A DNA stretch of 64,000 nt from JAMXLO01 sp963812075 (GCA_963812075.1 CAWETN010000017.1:124001-188000), one strand, 5' to 3'; shown: positions 16,276-25,413, counted from the first letter of the stretch. Made by a program: numbers and translations. The notes: generated by a model from the letters alone, not told the origin.

Positions 16276-17063
16276 CAGGCGTGGTACCGAGCGGCAGGAT
16301 GTTCCTGGCGGAAGCCAGGGATCATCGCCTTGCGCGCCGCGGCGAAGGCCTCCCACTCGGCCTCGTCGGGCAATGGCGGGATGGTCACCGCCTCGCGCCG
16401 GTCGAAGCCGACGAGGGCCGCATCCACCAGTTCGTCCACGTCCATCACGCCCGGGATGGCGTTCACGTCGCGGCCCGCCCGCGCCCAGATCTCGGTCCGC
16501 GTGGCACCGGGCAGTACCGCCTGCACGTAGACGCCGCGCGGCCCGAGCTCTGCCTGCAGCGACTGCGACAAGGTCAGCACGAATGCCTTGGTCGCCGGAT
16601 AGATGCCAGGGAACACCTCCGGCGCCAGCGCGAGCACCGATGCGAGGTTGATGATGGCGCCGCCACCTTCCGCCAGGAACCGCGGCACGACGGCGCCGGC
16701 CAGTCGCGCCACCGCGACGACATTCAGGTTGATCAGCCGTTGCACCGCGTCGAGGTCGGGTGCGGAAAATCCGCCTGAGATCGTCGCGCCCGCGTTGTTG
16801 ACCAGCAGTCCGATGCGCGAGTCCCCGCGCAGACGCACCTCGACGCGCGCGAGGTCGTCGGCCAGCGTGAGGTCCGCGGGCAGCACGTCGATGGCGACGC
16901 CGGTCTCGCTGCGCAGGCGTGCGGCCGTGGCGTCCATTCGTTGCCTGTCCCGCGCCACCAGTACGAGGTCATGGCCGCGCCTGGCCAGCCGGTCGGCATA
17001 GGTGGCACCGATGCCGGACGAAGCGCCGGTGATCAGCGCGGTTCTCAGGGATGATGCAGACAT
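16275..17063 (-). CDS. Short-chain dehydrogenase/reductase (SDR)
   Basis: 262 residues, classical SDR: cofactor motif TGASSGIGATYADRLARRG, the NNAG structural motif, catalytic Ser in NLASVLALAPEVFPG and Tyr-Lys in YPATK. The RDRQR stretch after beta-2 favours NADPH. The substrate is unknown. It is the first gene of a tight leftward pair with panE and follows the DsbA-like isomerase gene by 20 bases. Confidence 0.9.
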   Translation of the reverse strand: MSASSLRTALITGASSGIGATYADRLARRGHDLVLVARDRQRMDATAARLRSETGVAIDVLPADLTLADDLARVEVRLRGDSRIGLLVNNAGATISGGFSAPDLDAVQRLINLNVVAVARLAGAVVPRFLAEGGGAIINLASVLALAPEVFPGIYPATKAFVLTLSQSLQAELGPRGVYVQAVLPGATRTEIWARAGRDVNAIPGVMDVDELVDAALVGFDRREAVTIPPLPDEAEWEAFAAARKAMIPGFRQEHPAARYHA

Positions 17064-17083
17064 CTGACAGCTCCGTTGTTAAC

Positions 17084-17692
17084 TCATGCGTCGCCCGCGG
17101 CAATCGCCTCTTCGACGTCGCGCAGGCGGTCCTTGCCGAAGTAGATCTCCTCGCCGACGAAGAAGGTCGGCGAACCGAACGTGCCGCGCTCGACGGAACG
17201 CTGCGTGTTCGCCAGCAACTCGTCCTTCACGTCCTGCTGCTGTACCAGCGCGAGGATGCGCGTGGCATCCAGGCCTGACTCGACCAATGCAGCACGCAGC
17301 ACGTCGGGATCGTCCAGCTTCTTCGGTTCCGCCCACATGTGGCGGTAGATTTCATCGACGTATTGCACGAACACGCCCAGCCGCTGCGCTGCGACCGCGC
17401 CGCGCATCAGCACCAGCGTGTTGACTGGGAAGAACGGGTTGGGCGCATAGCGCGTGATGCCGTGTCGCTTCAGGAAACGCTGGGTCTCCAGGCGCTGGTA
17501 CTCCGGCTTGTTGCGGATGCCCGCCAGGCTTTCGGCCGGCGAGCGGTTGTTGGTCAGCTTGAACACGCCGCCCAGCAGCACCGGCACGTAGACGAACCGT
17601 GCGCCGGTCCGCCGTTCGATGCCCGGAATCACCAAGTGGCTTAGGTAGGCGTTCGGGCTGCCGAAGTCGAAATGGAATTCCACTGTGCGCAT
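17084..17692 (-). CDS. 2-hydroxychromene-2-carboxylate isomerase family (kappa-class GST fold)
   Basis: 202 residues starting HFDFGSPNAYLSHLVIPGIE. The DsbA/kappa-GST fold is recognisable with its active-site Ser at FGSPN, PNPFFPVNTLVLMRGAV in the helical domain and GTFGSPTFFVGEEIYFGKDR at the end. The family uses glutathione to isomerise ring-cleavage intermediates of naphthalene-type aromatics, but many members have unassigned roles. The 17692 ATG gives the canonical N-terminus. It lies five bases after the upstream SDR gene, so the leftward block 21.6-15.3 kb is compact. Confidence 0.85.
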   Translation of the reverse strand: MRTVEFHFDFGSPNAYLSHLVIPGIERRTGARFVYVPVLLGGVFKLTNNRSPAESLAGIRNKPEYQRLETQRFLKRHGITRYAPNPFFPVNTLVLMRGAVAAQRLGVFVQYVDEIYRHMWAEPKKLDDPDVLRAALVESGLDATRILALVQQQDVKDELLANTQRSVERGTFGSPTFFVGEEIYFGKDRLRDVEEAIAAGDA

Positions 17693-17697
17693 CGCTC

Positions 17698-18441
17698 TCA
17701 CCATTTCTCGCCGAACGGCCGGATGTCCATCTCGAAGGTCCACGCATCGCGCGGCTGCTGATACAGCTGCCAGTAGGCCTCAGCCACCGAGGCCGGCTGC
17801 ATCAGCCGGTGCGGATCGAGGGTGCGCAGCCCTTCGTCGCCTTCACGTACCCGGATGCGCTCGCGTACCCAGGCGGTGTCCACGCCGGCGTCGATGACCA
17901 GGTGCGCGACGTGGATGTTCTGCGGGCCCAGCTCGCGTGCGGCACTTTGCGCCATCGCACGCAGTCCTGCCTTGGCGGCGGCGAAAGCGGCATAGCCGGC
18001 ACCGCCGCGCAGGCTCGCCGTGGCGCCGGTGAAGAAGATCGCGCCGCGCCCGTGCGGCAGCATCAGCCGTGCCGCCTCGCGCCCGGCGAGGAAGCCGGCG
18101 TAGCACGCCATCTCCCACACCTTGCGGAACACTCGCTCGGTCGTCTCCACCAGCGGGAAGTGGACGTTGGCGCCGACATTGAAGATGCACACCTCCAGCG
18201 GCGCCTCGGCGTCGGCGGCGCGCAGGAACGCTGCGATGTCGTCCTCCTGCCGGGCGTCGAGCGAACGGCCAACGATACGGCCGCCCTGTGCTTCGGCAGC
18301 ATGTACCAGCGGGGCGAGCTTCTCGCCGTTGCGGCGTCCGGCGAACACCGTGAAGCCCTGGCCGGCGAATTTCTGTGCGATCGCGCTGCCGATGAAGTCC
18401 CCGGCGCCGATCACCGCCGCTGTCGCGTTCCTGTGTTGCAT
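17698..18441 (-). CDS. SDR-fold protein with altered catalytic Tyr
   Basis: 247 residues with a GAGDFIGSAIAQKFA nucleotide motif and the usual ATASLRGGAGYAAFAAAK region. Relative to the YxxxK motif, the residue four before the Lys is Phe, so the catalytic Tyr is replaced unless the nearby Tyr compensates. NVGAN replaces NNAG. This subgroup is often annotated simply as SDR or glucose 1-dehydrogenase-like. Either a binding protein or an enzyme with altered chemistry. It precedes the efflux pair in the leftward order. Confidence 0.8.
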   Translation of the reverse strand: MQHRNATAAVIGAGDFIGSAIAQKFAGQGFTVFAGRRNGEKLAPLVHAAEAQGGRIVGRSLDARQEDDIAAFLRAADAEAPLEVCIFNVGANVHFPLVETTERVFRKVWEMACYAGFLAGREAARLMLPHGRGAIFFTGATASLRGGAGYAAFAAAKAGLRAMAQSAARELGPQNIHVAHLVIDAGVDTAWVRERIRVREGDEGLRTLDPHRLMQPASVAEAYWQLYQQPRDAWTFEMDIRPFGEKW

Positions 18442-18453
18442 CTCTCGCTCCTT

Positions 18454-20023
18454 TCAGTGCGCGCCCCGCACCGGTGCGGCCTGTATCCCGACCCTGCGCA
18501 TCAGCGGCACCATCATCGTGGCGACCACGAAGCACAGCGCGATGACGAAGAACGCATCGGCGTAGGTCTGCGTCTGCGCCTCGCGCAGGGCCAGCGACCA
18601 CAGCACCTTCAGTGCAGCCGCCTGGCCGTGCAGCGCATCGCCGCCATGCGCGGCCGTCTGGTTCGCCGCGACCTGTCCGACGAAGTGCTGCATCGCCGGG
18701 TTGCCGGTGTTCAGGTGTTCGGCCAGGCGCTGGAAGTGCAGGTTGGTGCGGTCGTTCAGGATCGTGCCGCAGACCGCGATACCGATCGCACCGCCCAGAT
18801 TGCGCATCAGGTTGAACAGCCCCGACGCCAGCTTCAGCCGGTCGGGCGCCAGCCCTCCCAGCGTCAGGGTCACGGTGGGTGCCACGGCGAACTGCTGCGA
18901 GAACCCGCGGAACGCCTGCGGGAGCAGCAGTTCGCGCCACCCCCAGTCGTGGGTGATCGGTGTGAAGTACCACATGCTGGCCGCAAAACAGGCGAGGCCG
19001 AACATCATCAGCCAGCGCAGATCGATCCGCCGTGCCAGCACGGTGTAGAACGGGATCGCACACACCTGGAACACGCCGGTGGTGAACACCGTCTTGCCGA
19101 TCTCCAGCGCGCTGTAGCCGCGCACCCGGGCAAGGAACAGCGGCGTCAGGTAGATCGTCGCGAAGATGCCGATGCCGATAACGAAGGCGAAGAAGCAGCC
19201 CAGCGAGAAATTGCGGCTTTTGAGCGCGCGTAGATCGACCACCGGTTGCGCGTAGGTCAGGCTGCGCCAGACGAAGGCGATTCCCGCGATGCCCGGAGAT
19301 CCATGCAGTGGCGCGAAGGGTGTCGTCGTTCAGCCAGTCCCAGCGCGGCCCCTCCTCCAGTGTATACTGCAGGCAGCCCAGGAACACCGCCATCAGCCCC
19401 ATGCCAAAATAGTCGGCGCCGCGCAGCAGAGCGAGGTTCGGCCGGTCCACGCGCACCAGCATCGGCACGACGATGGAGACGAAGATGCCGGGCGGCAGGT
19501 TGATGAAGAACAGCCAGTGCCAGGAGTAGTTGTCGGTGATCCAGCCGCCGACCGTCGGGCCCAGCGTCGGCGCCAGCGACGAGATGCAGCCGATCGTCGC
19601 CGCGGCGATCACCCGCTGCTGGTTGTTGAAGTAGATGAAGGCGGTGGTGAACACCGTAGGGATCATGGAGCCGCCGAGGAAGCCTTGCAGCGCGCGGAAC
19701 ACGATCATGCTCTCGATGTTCCACGCCCAGCCGCACAGCAGGCTGGTGATCGTGAAGCCCACGGCGGAGGCGCAGAACAGCCAGCGCGTGGACATCACGC
19801 GCGACAGCCAGCCGGACAGTGGGATCACCACGATCTCGGCGATCAGGTAGCTGGTCTGTACCCAGGCCAGTTCGTCGGGGCCGGCCGACAGGCCGCCGCC
19901 GATGTCGGCGAGCGAGGCCGACACGATCTGGATGTCGAGCAGCGCGATGAAGAAGCCCACGCACATGCTGGCGAAGGCGAACACCCGCGTGGCGAGCGGC
20001 AGGTCGGCCGGTGCGGTATCCAT
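18454..20023 (-). pseudogene. EmrB/QacA-type (DHA2) drug efflux MFS transporter, one-base insertion
   Basis: A 14-helix MFS pump in two frames. The first part (from ATG at 20023) has helix 1 MCVGFFIALLDIQIVSASLA, the SGWLSRVMSTRWLF loop and GPTVGGWITDNYSWHWLFFI. The frame breaks near 19291-19295, and the second part continues as VVDLRALKSRNFSLGCFFAF through LKLASGLFNLMRNLGGAIGI to the end at 18454. Removing one base would give about 522 residues, the normal length. It pairs with the adaptor gene ten bases upstream, and both follow the HxlR regulator. Whether the break is real must be checked. Confidence 0.8.
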
Positions 20024-20032
20024 TGGTCGCGC

Positions 20033-21118
20033 CTAGCGCTGATCGACCGAGGCGGTGACCGACAGGCCAGGCCGCAGCCGGCCGAGTGCATCGGCGTCGC
20101 CGTCGAGCAGTACCCGCACCGGCACGCGCTGCACGATCTTGGTGAAATTGCCGGTGGCGTTCTCCGGCGGCAGCACGCTGAACACCGCGCCGGTCGCCGG
20201 CGCCAGGCTGGCGACGCGGCCGTGCAGCACCTCGCCCGGCAGCACGTCGGCCGCGACCGTCACCGGCATGCCGGCGCGCATGTGCGCGAGCTGGCTCTCC
20301 TTGAAGTTGGCATCCACCCACAGCCCATGCGCCGGCACCAGAGCGATGAGCTGGGCACCGATCGAGGCATACGCGCCCGCGCGCGCACTGCGGTTGCCCA
20401 CGGTGCCGTCGATCGGCGCGCGCAGTTCGGTGTAGCCAAGGTTGAGCTGCGCGGCGTCGCGGTCGGCAACCGCCCCGGCGAGCGCCGCCATGGTCTGCTG
20501 CCGCTGCGTCTCGATGACGTCGAGCCGCCGCTGTGCCGCCTCGAGCGCCGCACGTGCGCGGGCATCCGCGGCGAGCGCCTTCTGGTAGTCGGCATCCGCC
20601 TGCTGGGACCGCTGCAACGAGGCGGCGTGGTCCTGTGCCAGGCTGCGGTAGCGGTCGACGTCGAATTTCGTGCGGGCGATCTCCGCCCCGGTTGCCTGCA
20701 ACTCGGCCTGCGCCTGGTCGATCACCGCGTCCTGCAGCCGGCGGTTCGCCTCGAGATTCGCCAGGGTCGCCTGCTGCCCGGCCACGGCCGCAGCCGCCTT
20801 CGCCAGCGCCGCGCGGAAGTCGCGGTCGTCCAGCTTCACCAGCAGGTCACCCGCGTGCACGGCCTCGTTGTCGGTCACCGCCACCGCGGCGATCAGGCCG
20901 GATACCTTGGGCGCGATCACGGTGACGTCGCCGCCGACATAGGCATCGTCGGTGCTCTCGATGAAGCGTCCGACCGTCCACCAGTAGTGCCCGTACCATG
21001 CGGCGCCGATGCCGACCAGCAGCGCCGCACCTGCCAGACCCAGCTGCCTGCGCGAAATGGTCGCATGCCGGACCGGCGGGCGGATGACAATATCGCGCTC
21101 GACCGCCTGCCCGCTCAT
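20033..21118 (-). CDS. EmrA/HlyD-type membrane fusion protein
   Basis: 361 residues: N-terminal cytoplasmic tail, one membrane helix (QLGLAGAALLVGIGAAWYG), the biotinyl-lipoyl segment STDDAYVGGDVTVIAPKVSG, a long coiled-coil hairpin (residues about 105-215, Ala/Gln/Arg-rich), then YTELRAPIDGTVGNRSARAG and FKESQLAHMRAGMPV. It would bridge the MFS pump to an outer-membrane channel for drug or small-molecule efflux. No TolC-like gene is nearby. The ATG overlaps the regulator's stop (ATGA). Confidence 0.93.
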   Translation of the reverse strand: MSGQAVERDIVIRPPVRHATISRRQLGLAGAALLVGIGAAWYGHYWWTVGRFIESTDDAYVGGDVTVIAPKVSGLIAAVAVTDNEAVHAGDLLVKLDDRDFRAALAKAAAAVAGQQATLANLEANRRLQDAVIDQAQAELQATGAEIARTKFDVDRYRSLAQDHAASLQRSQQADADYQKALAADARARAALEAAQRRLDVIETQRQQTMAALAGAVADRDAAQLNLGYTELRAPIDGTVGNRSARAGAYASIGAQLIALVPAHGLWVDANFKESQLAHMRAGMPVTVAADVLPGEVLHGRVASLAPATGAVFSVLPPENATGNFTKIVQRVPVRVLLDGDADALGRLRPGLSVTASVDQR

Positions 21119-21573
21119 GACACGCGCCTGGCGGCCGGGCCGGGCACCGAACGGAACGCCGGTTCCAGCATGACCTTGCCGGTGCGACGGTCCACCAGGA
21201 CCGGGTCGGCCTGCTCGCCGGTCTCGGTGTCCACGACCACGACGCTCGCACCTTCCGGGGCGAAGTGCCGGTTGCCCCAGGCCAGCAGCGACCACAGCAC
21301 CGGTCGGAAGTCGCGGCCCCGCTCGGTCAGTACATACTCGTGCCGCGGTGGGCGCTCGCTGTACGCGCGGCGCTCCAGCAGCCCGGATTCGACCAGCTTG
21401 GCGAGCCGGCGCGTCAGGATATTGGGCGCGATATCGAGGCTCTTCTGGAACTGGTCGAACCGCGTCAGGCCGCGGAACGCGTCGCGCAGGATCAGGATGC
21501 TCCACCACTCGCCAACGCGCTCCAGGCTGCGGGCGATGGGGCAGGTCATGGCCCCGAAACTCTTGCGCTGCAT
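21115..21573 (-). CDS. HxlR-family transcriptional regulator of the efflux pair
   Basis: 152 residues with a winged-helix HxlR domain: C-P-I-A at residues 11-14 (a Cys position used for redox or electrophile sensing in some relatives), WWSILILRDAFRGLTRFDQF, the recognition-helix region LDIAPNILTRRLAKLVESGL and RHEYVLTERGRDFRPVLWSL. It is the first gene of the regulator-adaptor-pump operon, so autoregulation is likely. GGGAG lies before the ATG at 21573. Confidence 0.9.
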   Translation of the reverse strand: MQRKSFGAMTCPIARSLERVGEWWSILILRDAFRGLTRFDQFQKSLDIAPNILTRRLAKLVESGLLERRAYSERPPRHEYVLTERGRDFRPVLWSLLAWGNRHFAPEGASVVVVDTETGEQADPVLVDRRTGKVMLEPAFRSVPGPAARRVS

Positions 21574-21592
21574 TGGTCACTCCCAGGTCGCA

Positions 21593-21653
21593 TGCATCAT
21601 GCAAGCCCCAACCTGACGCCAAGCCTATCATCGTGCAAGTGACATTTTGCACG
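21593..21653 (-). promoter_or_regulatory. Candidate HxlR operator region with two inverted repeats
   Basis: Upstream of the hxlR-type gene lie TGCAT-C-ATGCA (21593-21603) and CGTGCAA-8-TTGCACG (21632-21638 with 21647-21653). Both share a TGCA core and sit in the 100-base gap between the regulator and the divergent tlyA, 20-80 bases from the regulator start. This is where an autoregulatory operator is expected. The link to this regulator is inference. Confidence 0.45.
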
Positions 21654-21672
21654 CCCTGCCCGACAATAGCTC

Positions 21673-22407
21673 ATGCGAGCGCGCGCCGATCAGCTGCTGG
21701 TGGATCGCGGGCTGGCCGAGAGCCGTTCGCGGGCCCAGGCGCTGATCCTCGCCGGCAAGGTGTTCAGCGGCGAGCGGCGGATCGCCAAGGCGGGCGACAT
21801 TCTCCCCGCGGAGGTCTCGCTCGAGGTGCGCGGCCAGGACCATCCCTGGGTGTCGCGTGGCGGGATCAAGCTCGACCACGCCCTGCACCACTTCGGCCTG
21901 TCGGCGCGCGAACGGATCTGCCTCGACGTCGGCGCATCCACCGGCGGGTTCACCGATGTGCTGCTGGCGAACGGCGCGGCGCGGGTTCACGCGGTCGACG
22001 TCGGCCACGGGCAGCTGGCCTGGAAGCTGCGCAACGACCCGCGCGTCGTGGTCCATGAACGGACCAACGCGCGCTACCTGTCGCGCGACATCGTCGCCGA
22101 TCCGATCGATGCGCTGGTCTGCGACGCGAGCTTCATCGGGCTCGCCACACTGCTGCCCGCACCGCTCGGGCTATGCCGATCAGGCGCCTGGGCGGTGGCG
22201 CTGATCAAGCCGCAGTTCGAGGCTGGGCCTGACGCGGTGGGCAAAAAGGGCGTGGTGCGCGACCCGGCGGTTCATGCCGCGGTCTGCCAGCGGGTGCAGG
22301 CCTGGTGGGCTGCGTTGCCCGGCTGGAGAGTGCTCGGGATCACCGCGAGCCCGATCCATGGACCCGAGGGCAATCGCGAGTTCCTGATCGCGGCGGCCCG
22401 CGACTGA
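21673..22407 (+). CDS. tlyA: TlyA family rRNA (cytidine-2'-O)-methyltransferase
   Basis: 244 residues: an N-terminal S4 RNA-binding domain (RADQLLVDRGLAESRSRAQA) and an FtsJ-type methyltransferase with SAM motif LDVGASTGGFTDVLL and a Lys-Pro pair in ALIKPQFEAG. TlyA methylates ribosomal RNA and is required for capreomycin sensitivity in mycobacteria; it is often called haemolysin A. In many alphaproteobacteria it follows dxs; here it stands alone, divergent from the efflux regulator. It converges with the small gene at 22411 with only three bases between. Confidence 0.93.
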   Translation: MRARADQLLVDRGLAESRSRAQALILAGKVFSGERRIAKAGDILPAEVSLEVRGQDHPWVSRGGIKLDHALHHFGLSARERICLDVGASTGGFTDVLLANGAARVHAVDVGHGQLAWKLRNDPRVVVHERTNARYLSRDIVADPIDALVCDASFIGLATLLPAPLGLCRSGAWAVALIKPQFEAGPDAVGKKGVVRDPAVHAAVCQRVQAWWAALPGWRVLGITASPIHGPEGNREFLIAAARD

Positions 22408-22410
22408 TCA

Positions 22411-22566
22411 TCAGGCCTGACTGCGCGCGCCCTGGCGGCTTGCGCTGTCCTGTTGCGCGATCTCTGCGAGCAGCGACCAGACCTTTCCGGGCTCCATCGG
22501 TACGTCCGGGTCGTTCAGCAGCCGATCGAGTTCGTCAAGTTTCCGGGCGTACTCGGACTTCGTCAT
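22411..22566 (-). CDS. Small conserved hypothetical protein
   Basis: 51 residues from the ATG at 22566 with GAGAGAGG just before it: KSEYARKLDELDRLLNDPDV then PMEPGKVWSLLAEIAQQ. Two short helices separated by DPDVPMEP, no Cys and no signal. I recall the pattern from Acetobacteraceae genomes but know no function. A transcription terminator for the gene on its right lies about 30-60 bases upstream, so it has its own promoter. Confidence 0.65.
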   Translation of the reverse strand: MTKSEYARKLDELDRLLNDPDVPMEPGKVWSLLAEIAQQDSASRQGARSQA

Positions 22567-22589
22567 ATGCCTCTCTCCAGCCGCGTTGA

Positions 22590-22627
22590 CCAATCGAAAC
22601 AACCCCAGGAAGATGGCGTTCCTGGGG
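22590..22627 (-). terminator. Intrinsic terminator after the 22679-23860 gene
   Basis: CCCCAGGAA (22603-22611) and TTCCTGGGG (22619-22627) form a perfect nine-base-pair stem with a 7-base loop; on the minus strand it is followed by TTGTTTCG. It ends leftward transcription from the hypothetical gene. Confidence 0.75.
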
Positions 22628-22678
22628 CATGCGTATGGAGATAAGTAGGTTACCGTTTGATTACCGCCGGTGCGGCGA

Positions 22679-23860
22679 TCACACCGATGACAGGATTGCC
22701 GGGGCCAGCGCCCCGGCTTTCGCCGCGGGGTGTGCGGGATTGCGGAACCTCAGCTCGCCTTCGGCTGCCGAATCCGCCATGCCGAACAGCTCGAACCGCG
22801 ACGAGCACGTCACGGCGACCACCGGGCGCGCGGCCTTGTACGCGAGGAACTGGCGGGCCTCGCCTTCCAATGCCAGCGTTTCGCGCAGCCCGCACCATTC
22901 GTTGCGGTCGGTGTCCTCGATGAACATGGCCAGGATGCCCGGGCGACTGCCGCTGAGCCGGGTCGGCAGGATCTCGAACAGCCTCCGCCGGACCACCGCC
23001 CCGATTTCGTCGATGCGGCCGGCGCGTGCCGCCATCACAAAGACGCCAGTTTCGCACGCGGTGACGGCGAGGTGGGCCTCGGGTCCGAACTCGCGCCGCA
23101 AAGACGGCATCGGGCCCAGGTCGCCCTCGCGTCCCGCCAATGCCAGCCGGTCGAGATGCAGGACCGCGTCCGCATCGTGGTCGCGGCGCTCGCGGCGTTC
23201 GAGCAGTCGGCGGATACGCTCCTGGATTGCCGGGAGCGATGCGTGGTCCAGGCCCTGCGGCAGGGTCATCTTCAGCAGGTGGCGCCCTGGATTGGCGACG
23301 AGCCAGACTTGCAGATAGTCTTCCAGCCGGTCGGCGAGCTGCGACCAGGCACTCCGCCGCACCAGCCGGCCATCTTCGGCCGAGACGACGTCGCAGGCGA
23401 TCTCCGCTTCCTGCTGACCGCCCGTGATCAGCAGGTCGTAGGGCGCGGCGTATTCCAGCCCGGGGAATGCCACGCTGAAGCCCCGCGAAGCCTGCAGTGC
23501 GGCGGTCTGCAGCACGTGGAACAGCGGTACCAGGGTATTGTCGTCCGAAAGCGCACAGCGGAGCTGCTGGCGCAGCCGGTTCCGGCCGGCTGGCGGAAGC
23601 GCGTCGGACAGTGCCGCGGCATCGGTGGCAAGCCGCGCGGCGTGCAACTCCGCGGTGGAGGGTGGCCGGGTCAGCGCGCCGCGCAACCGATCGATCGCCA
23701 GTTCCAGGCCGTGGCGCAGGCGGACCGCCTGCCCGGCGCGCGGTCCGGTGGCTGCCCGCAGGCCGATTTCGGTCATCCGTGCCGCCCACAGCCTTGCGCC
23801 ACCCAATGCGACGAACGCATCGAGCGCCTTTGGGTCGTACGGAGGCGGTTGTGGCAACAT
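22679..23860 (-). CDS. Hypothetical protein, 393 residues
   Basis: An uninterrupted 393-residue soluble protein. Features seen: an Arg/Leu-rich N-terminal helical part, SVAFPGLEYAAPYDLLITGG then QQEAEIACDVVSAEDGRLVR in the middle (an acidic strand-turn pattern of the kind found in restriction-endonuclease-like folds, E-x-n-EIACD), and GILAMFIEDTDRNEWCGLRE near residue 320. No signal peptide or membrane helix. I do not recognise the family; a nuclease-like fold is only a suggestion. It starts 37 bases from the end of the aroC coding region and has its own terminator. Confidence 0.7.
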   Translation of the reverse strand: MLPQPPPYDPKALDAFVALGGARLWAARMTEIGLRAATGPRAGQAVRLRHGLELAIDRLRGALTRPPSTAELHAARLATDAAALSDALPPAGRNRLRQQLRCALSDDNTLVPLFHVLQTAALQASRGFSVAFPGLEYAAPYDLLITGGQQEAEIACDVVSAEDGRLVRRSAWSQLADRLEDYLQVWLVANPGRHLLKMTLPQGLDHASLPAIQERIRRLLERRERRDHDADAVLHLDRLALAGREGDLGPMPSLRREFGPEAHLAVTACETGVFVMAARAGRIDEIGAVVRRRLFEILPTRLSGSRPGILAMFIEDTDRNEWCGLRETLALEGEARQFLAYKAARPVVAVTCSSRFELFGMADSAAEGELRFRNPAHPAAKAGALAPAILSSV

Positions 23861-23903
23861 AAATGGCGTGATCCCCGCGCGATAGACGCGTCCGGGCGCT
23901 TGT

Positions 23904-25021
23904 TCATTCCGCCGCGTTCAGTTGCGCGGCAGCCGTGCCTTGGTCGGCGCGTCCGGGTTCTGTGCCCGGTGCCGCAGCAAGATGGTCGGCCAGCACACAG
24001 GCCAGCATGGCCTCGCCCACCGGCACGGCGCGAATGCCGACGCACGGGTCGTGCCGGCCCTTGGTGGCGATGTCGATCTCCTGACCGGTCGCGATCGACG
24101 CTCTGCCGCGGCGTCAGGATCGAACTGGTGGGCTTCACCGCGAACCGCGCCACGATCGGCTGGCCGGTCGAGATGCCGCCCAGGATGCCGCCCGCATGGT
24201 TCGAGCCGAACGCCACCACGCCATCGCGCATGCGCATCTCGTCGGCGTTCGCCTCGCCGGAAAGTGCGGCGGCGGCGAAGCCCTCGCCGATCTCCACGCC
24301 CTTCACCGCGTTGATCGACATCAGCGCGGCGGCGATGTCGGCATCCAGCTTGCCGTAGATCGGTGCGCCGAGGCCGGGCGGCACGCCTTCGGCCACCACC
24401 TCGATGACCGCGCCGGCCGACGATCCGGCCTTGCGTACCTCGGACAGGTGCTCTCCCAAGCGGCCACGGTGACCGGGTCGGGGCAGAAGAACGGATTGTC
24501 GTCCACCGCGTCCCAGTCCCAGCGGGCGCGGTCGATGCGGTGCGGGCCGATCTGGACCAGGGCGCCGCGGATGCGCACGTCTCGCCCAGCACCTTGCGCG
24601 CCACGCCGCCGGCGGCGACCCGCATCGCGGTCTCGCGCGCCGAGGAGCGGCCGCCGCCACGATAGTCGCGGATGCCGTATTTCAGCTCATAGGTCAGGTC
24701 GGCATGGCCGGGGCGGAACTGCGCGGCGATCGCCGAGTAGTCGCGCGAGCGTTGGTCGACGTTGTCGATCTGCATGGCGATCGGCGTGCCGGTGGTCAGG
24801 CCGTCGAACACGCCGGACAGGATGCGCACCTCGTCCGGCTCCTGCCGTTGCGTGGTGAAGCGCGACTGGCCCGGGCGTCGGCGGTCCAGCCAGGGCTGGA
24901 TGTCGGTCTCGGAAAGCGGGATGCGCGGCGGGCAGCCGTCGACCACGCAGCCGATCGCCGGCCCGTGGCTCTCGCCCCAGGTGGTGACACGGAACAGGTG
25001 GCCGAAGCTGTTGTGGGACAC
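23904..25021 (-). pseudogene. aroC: Chorismate synthase, interrupted by three one-base shifts
   Basis: The AroC sequence is complete in content: GHLFRVTTWGESHGPAIGCV at the start, RDYRGGGRSSARETAMRVAA in the FMN/EPSP site, HRIDRARWDWDAVDDNPFFC, EVRKAGSSAGAVIEVVAEGV, AFGSNHAGGILGGISTGQPI and the end GRHDPCVGIRAVPVGEAM. It needs frame changes at about 24580 (one base missing), 24455 (one G missing in TGGGAGAG) and 24090-24105 (one base extra). With them corrected it is 372 residues, normal length. AroC makes chorismate from EPSP, the last shared aromatic step. Loss of an essential gene by three indels is improbable, so assembly error or a second copy elsewhere should be considered. Confidence 0.85.
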
Positions 25022-25027
25022 CGGCGC

Positions 25028-25410
25028 TCAGCCGAGCAGTTCGCCCAGGGGCATCGGGCAGGCAGGCCACAAAGGCTGGGGCGGCTGAGCGTCCATTCCC
25101 TCGGGGAGGGCGCCAAGTGCATCCGCGTAGATGCCGGCGAGGTCGATGTTCTGCCGCATCGACGGCGCGCATCGGCCTGCCAGTTCGGCGCGTCTCGCGC
25201 CTCCGGCCAACCCTGTGCCTTCAGCATGTGCGCGAGCGCCCGCAACAGCAGCGACTCCACGGCGTGCAGCTGCTCGCGTCCCACGCTCTCGACTTCCTCG
25301 ATGATGTTCACCCAGTCGGGCCGCTCGTTGACCGGCTCGCCCCCCGCGATCGTCGCAGAGGCCTGGCGTTCGCTCCAGAGCAGGATGTCATCAGCGTAAA
25401 GCTCGCCCAT
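25028..25410 (-). pseudogene. DUF29 family protein, frame break in the middle
   Basis: Starts YADDILLWSERQA with IIEEVESVGREQLHAVESLL and LRALAHMLKAQGWPEARDAP (DUF29 N-terminal half), then after NWQADA at about 25175 the continuation CAPSMRQNIDLAGIYADALG is in another frame, ending PMPLGELLG at 25028. About ten family residues seem to be missing at the junction, so this is a small deletion rather than a single-base error. DUF29 proteins are uncharacterised helical proteins. It lies between fabI (four bases) and aroC (six bases), in the same leftward run. Confidence 0.75.
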
Positions 25411-25413
25411 CCC

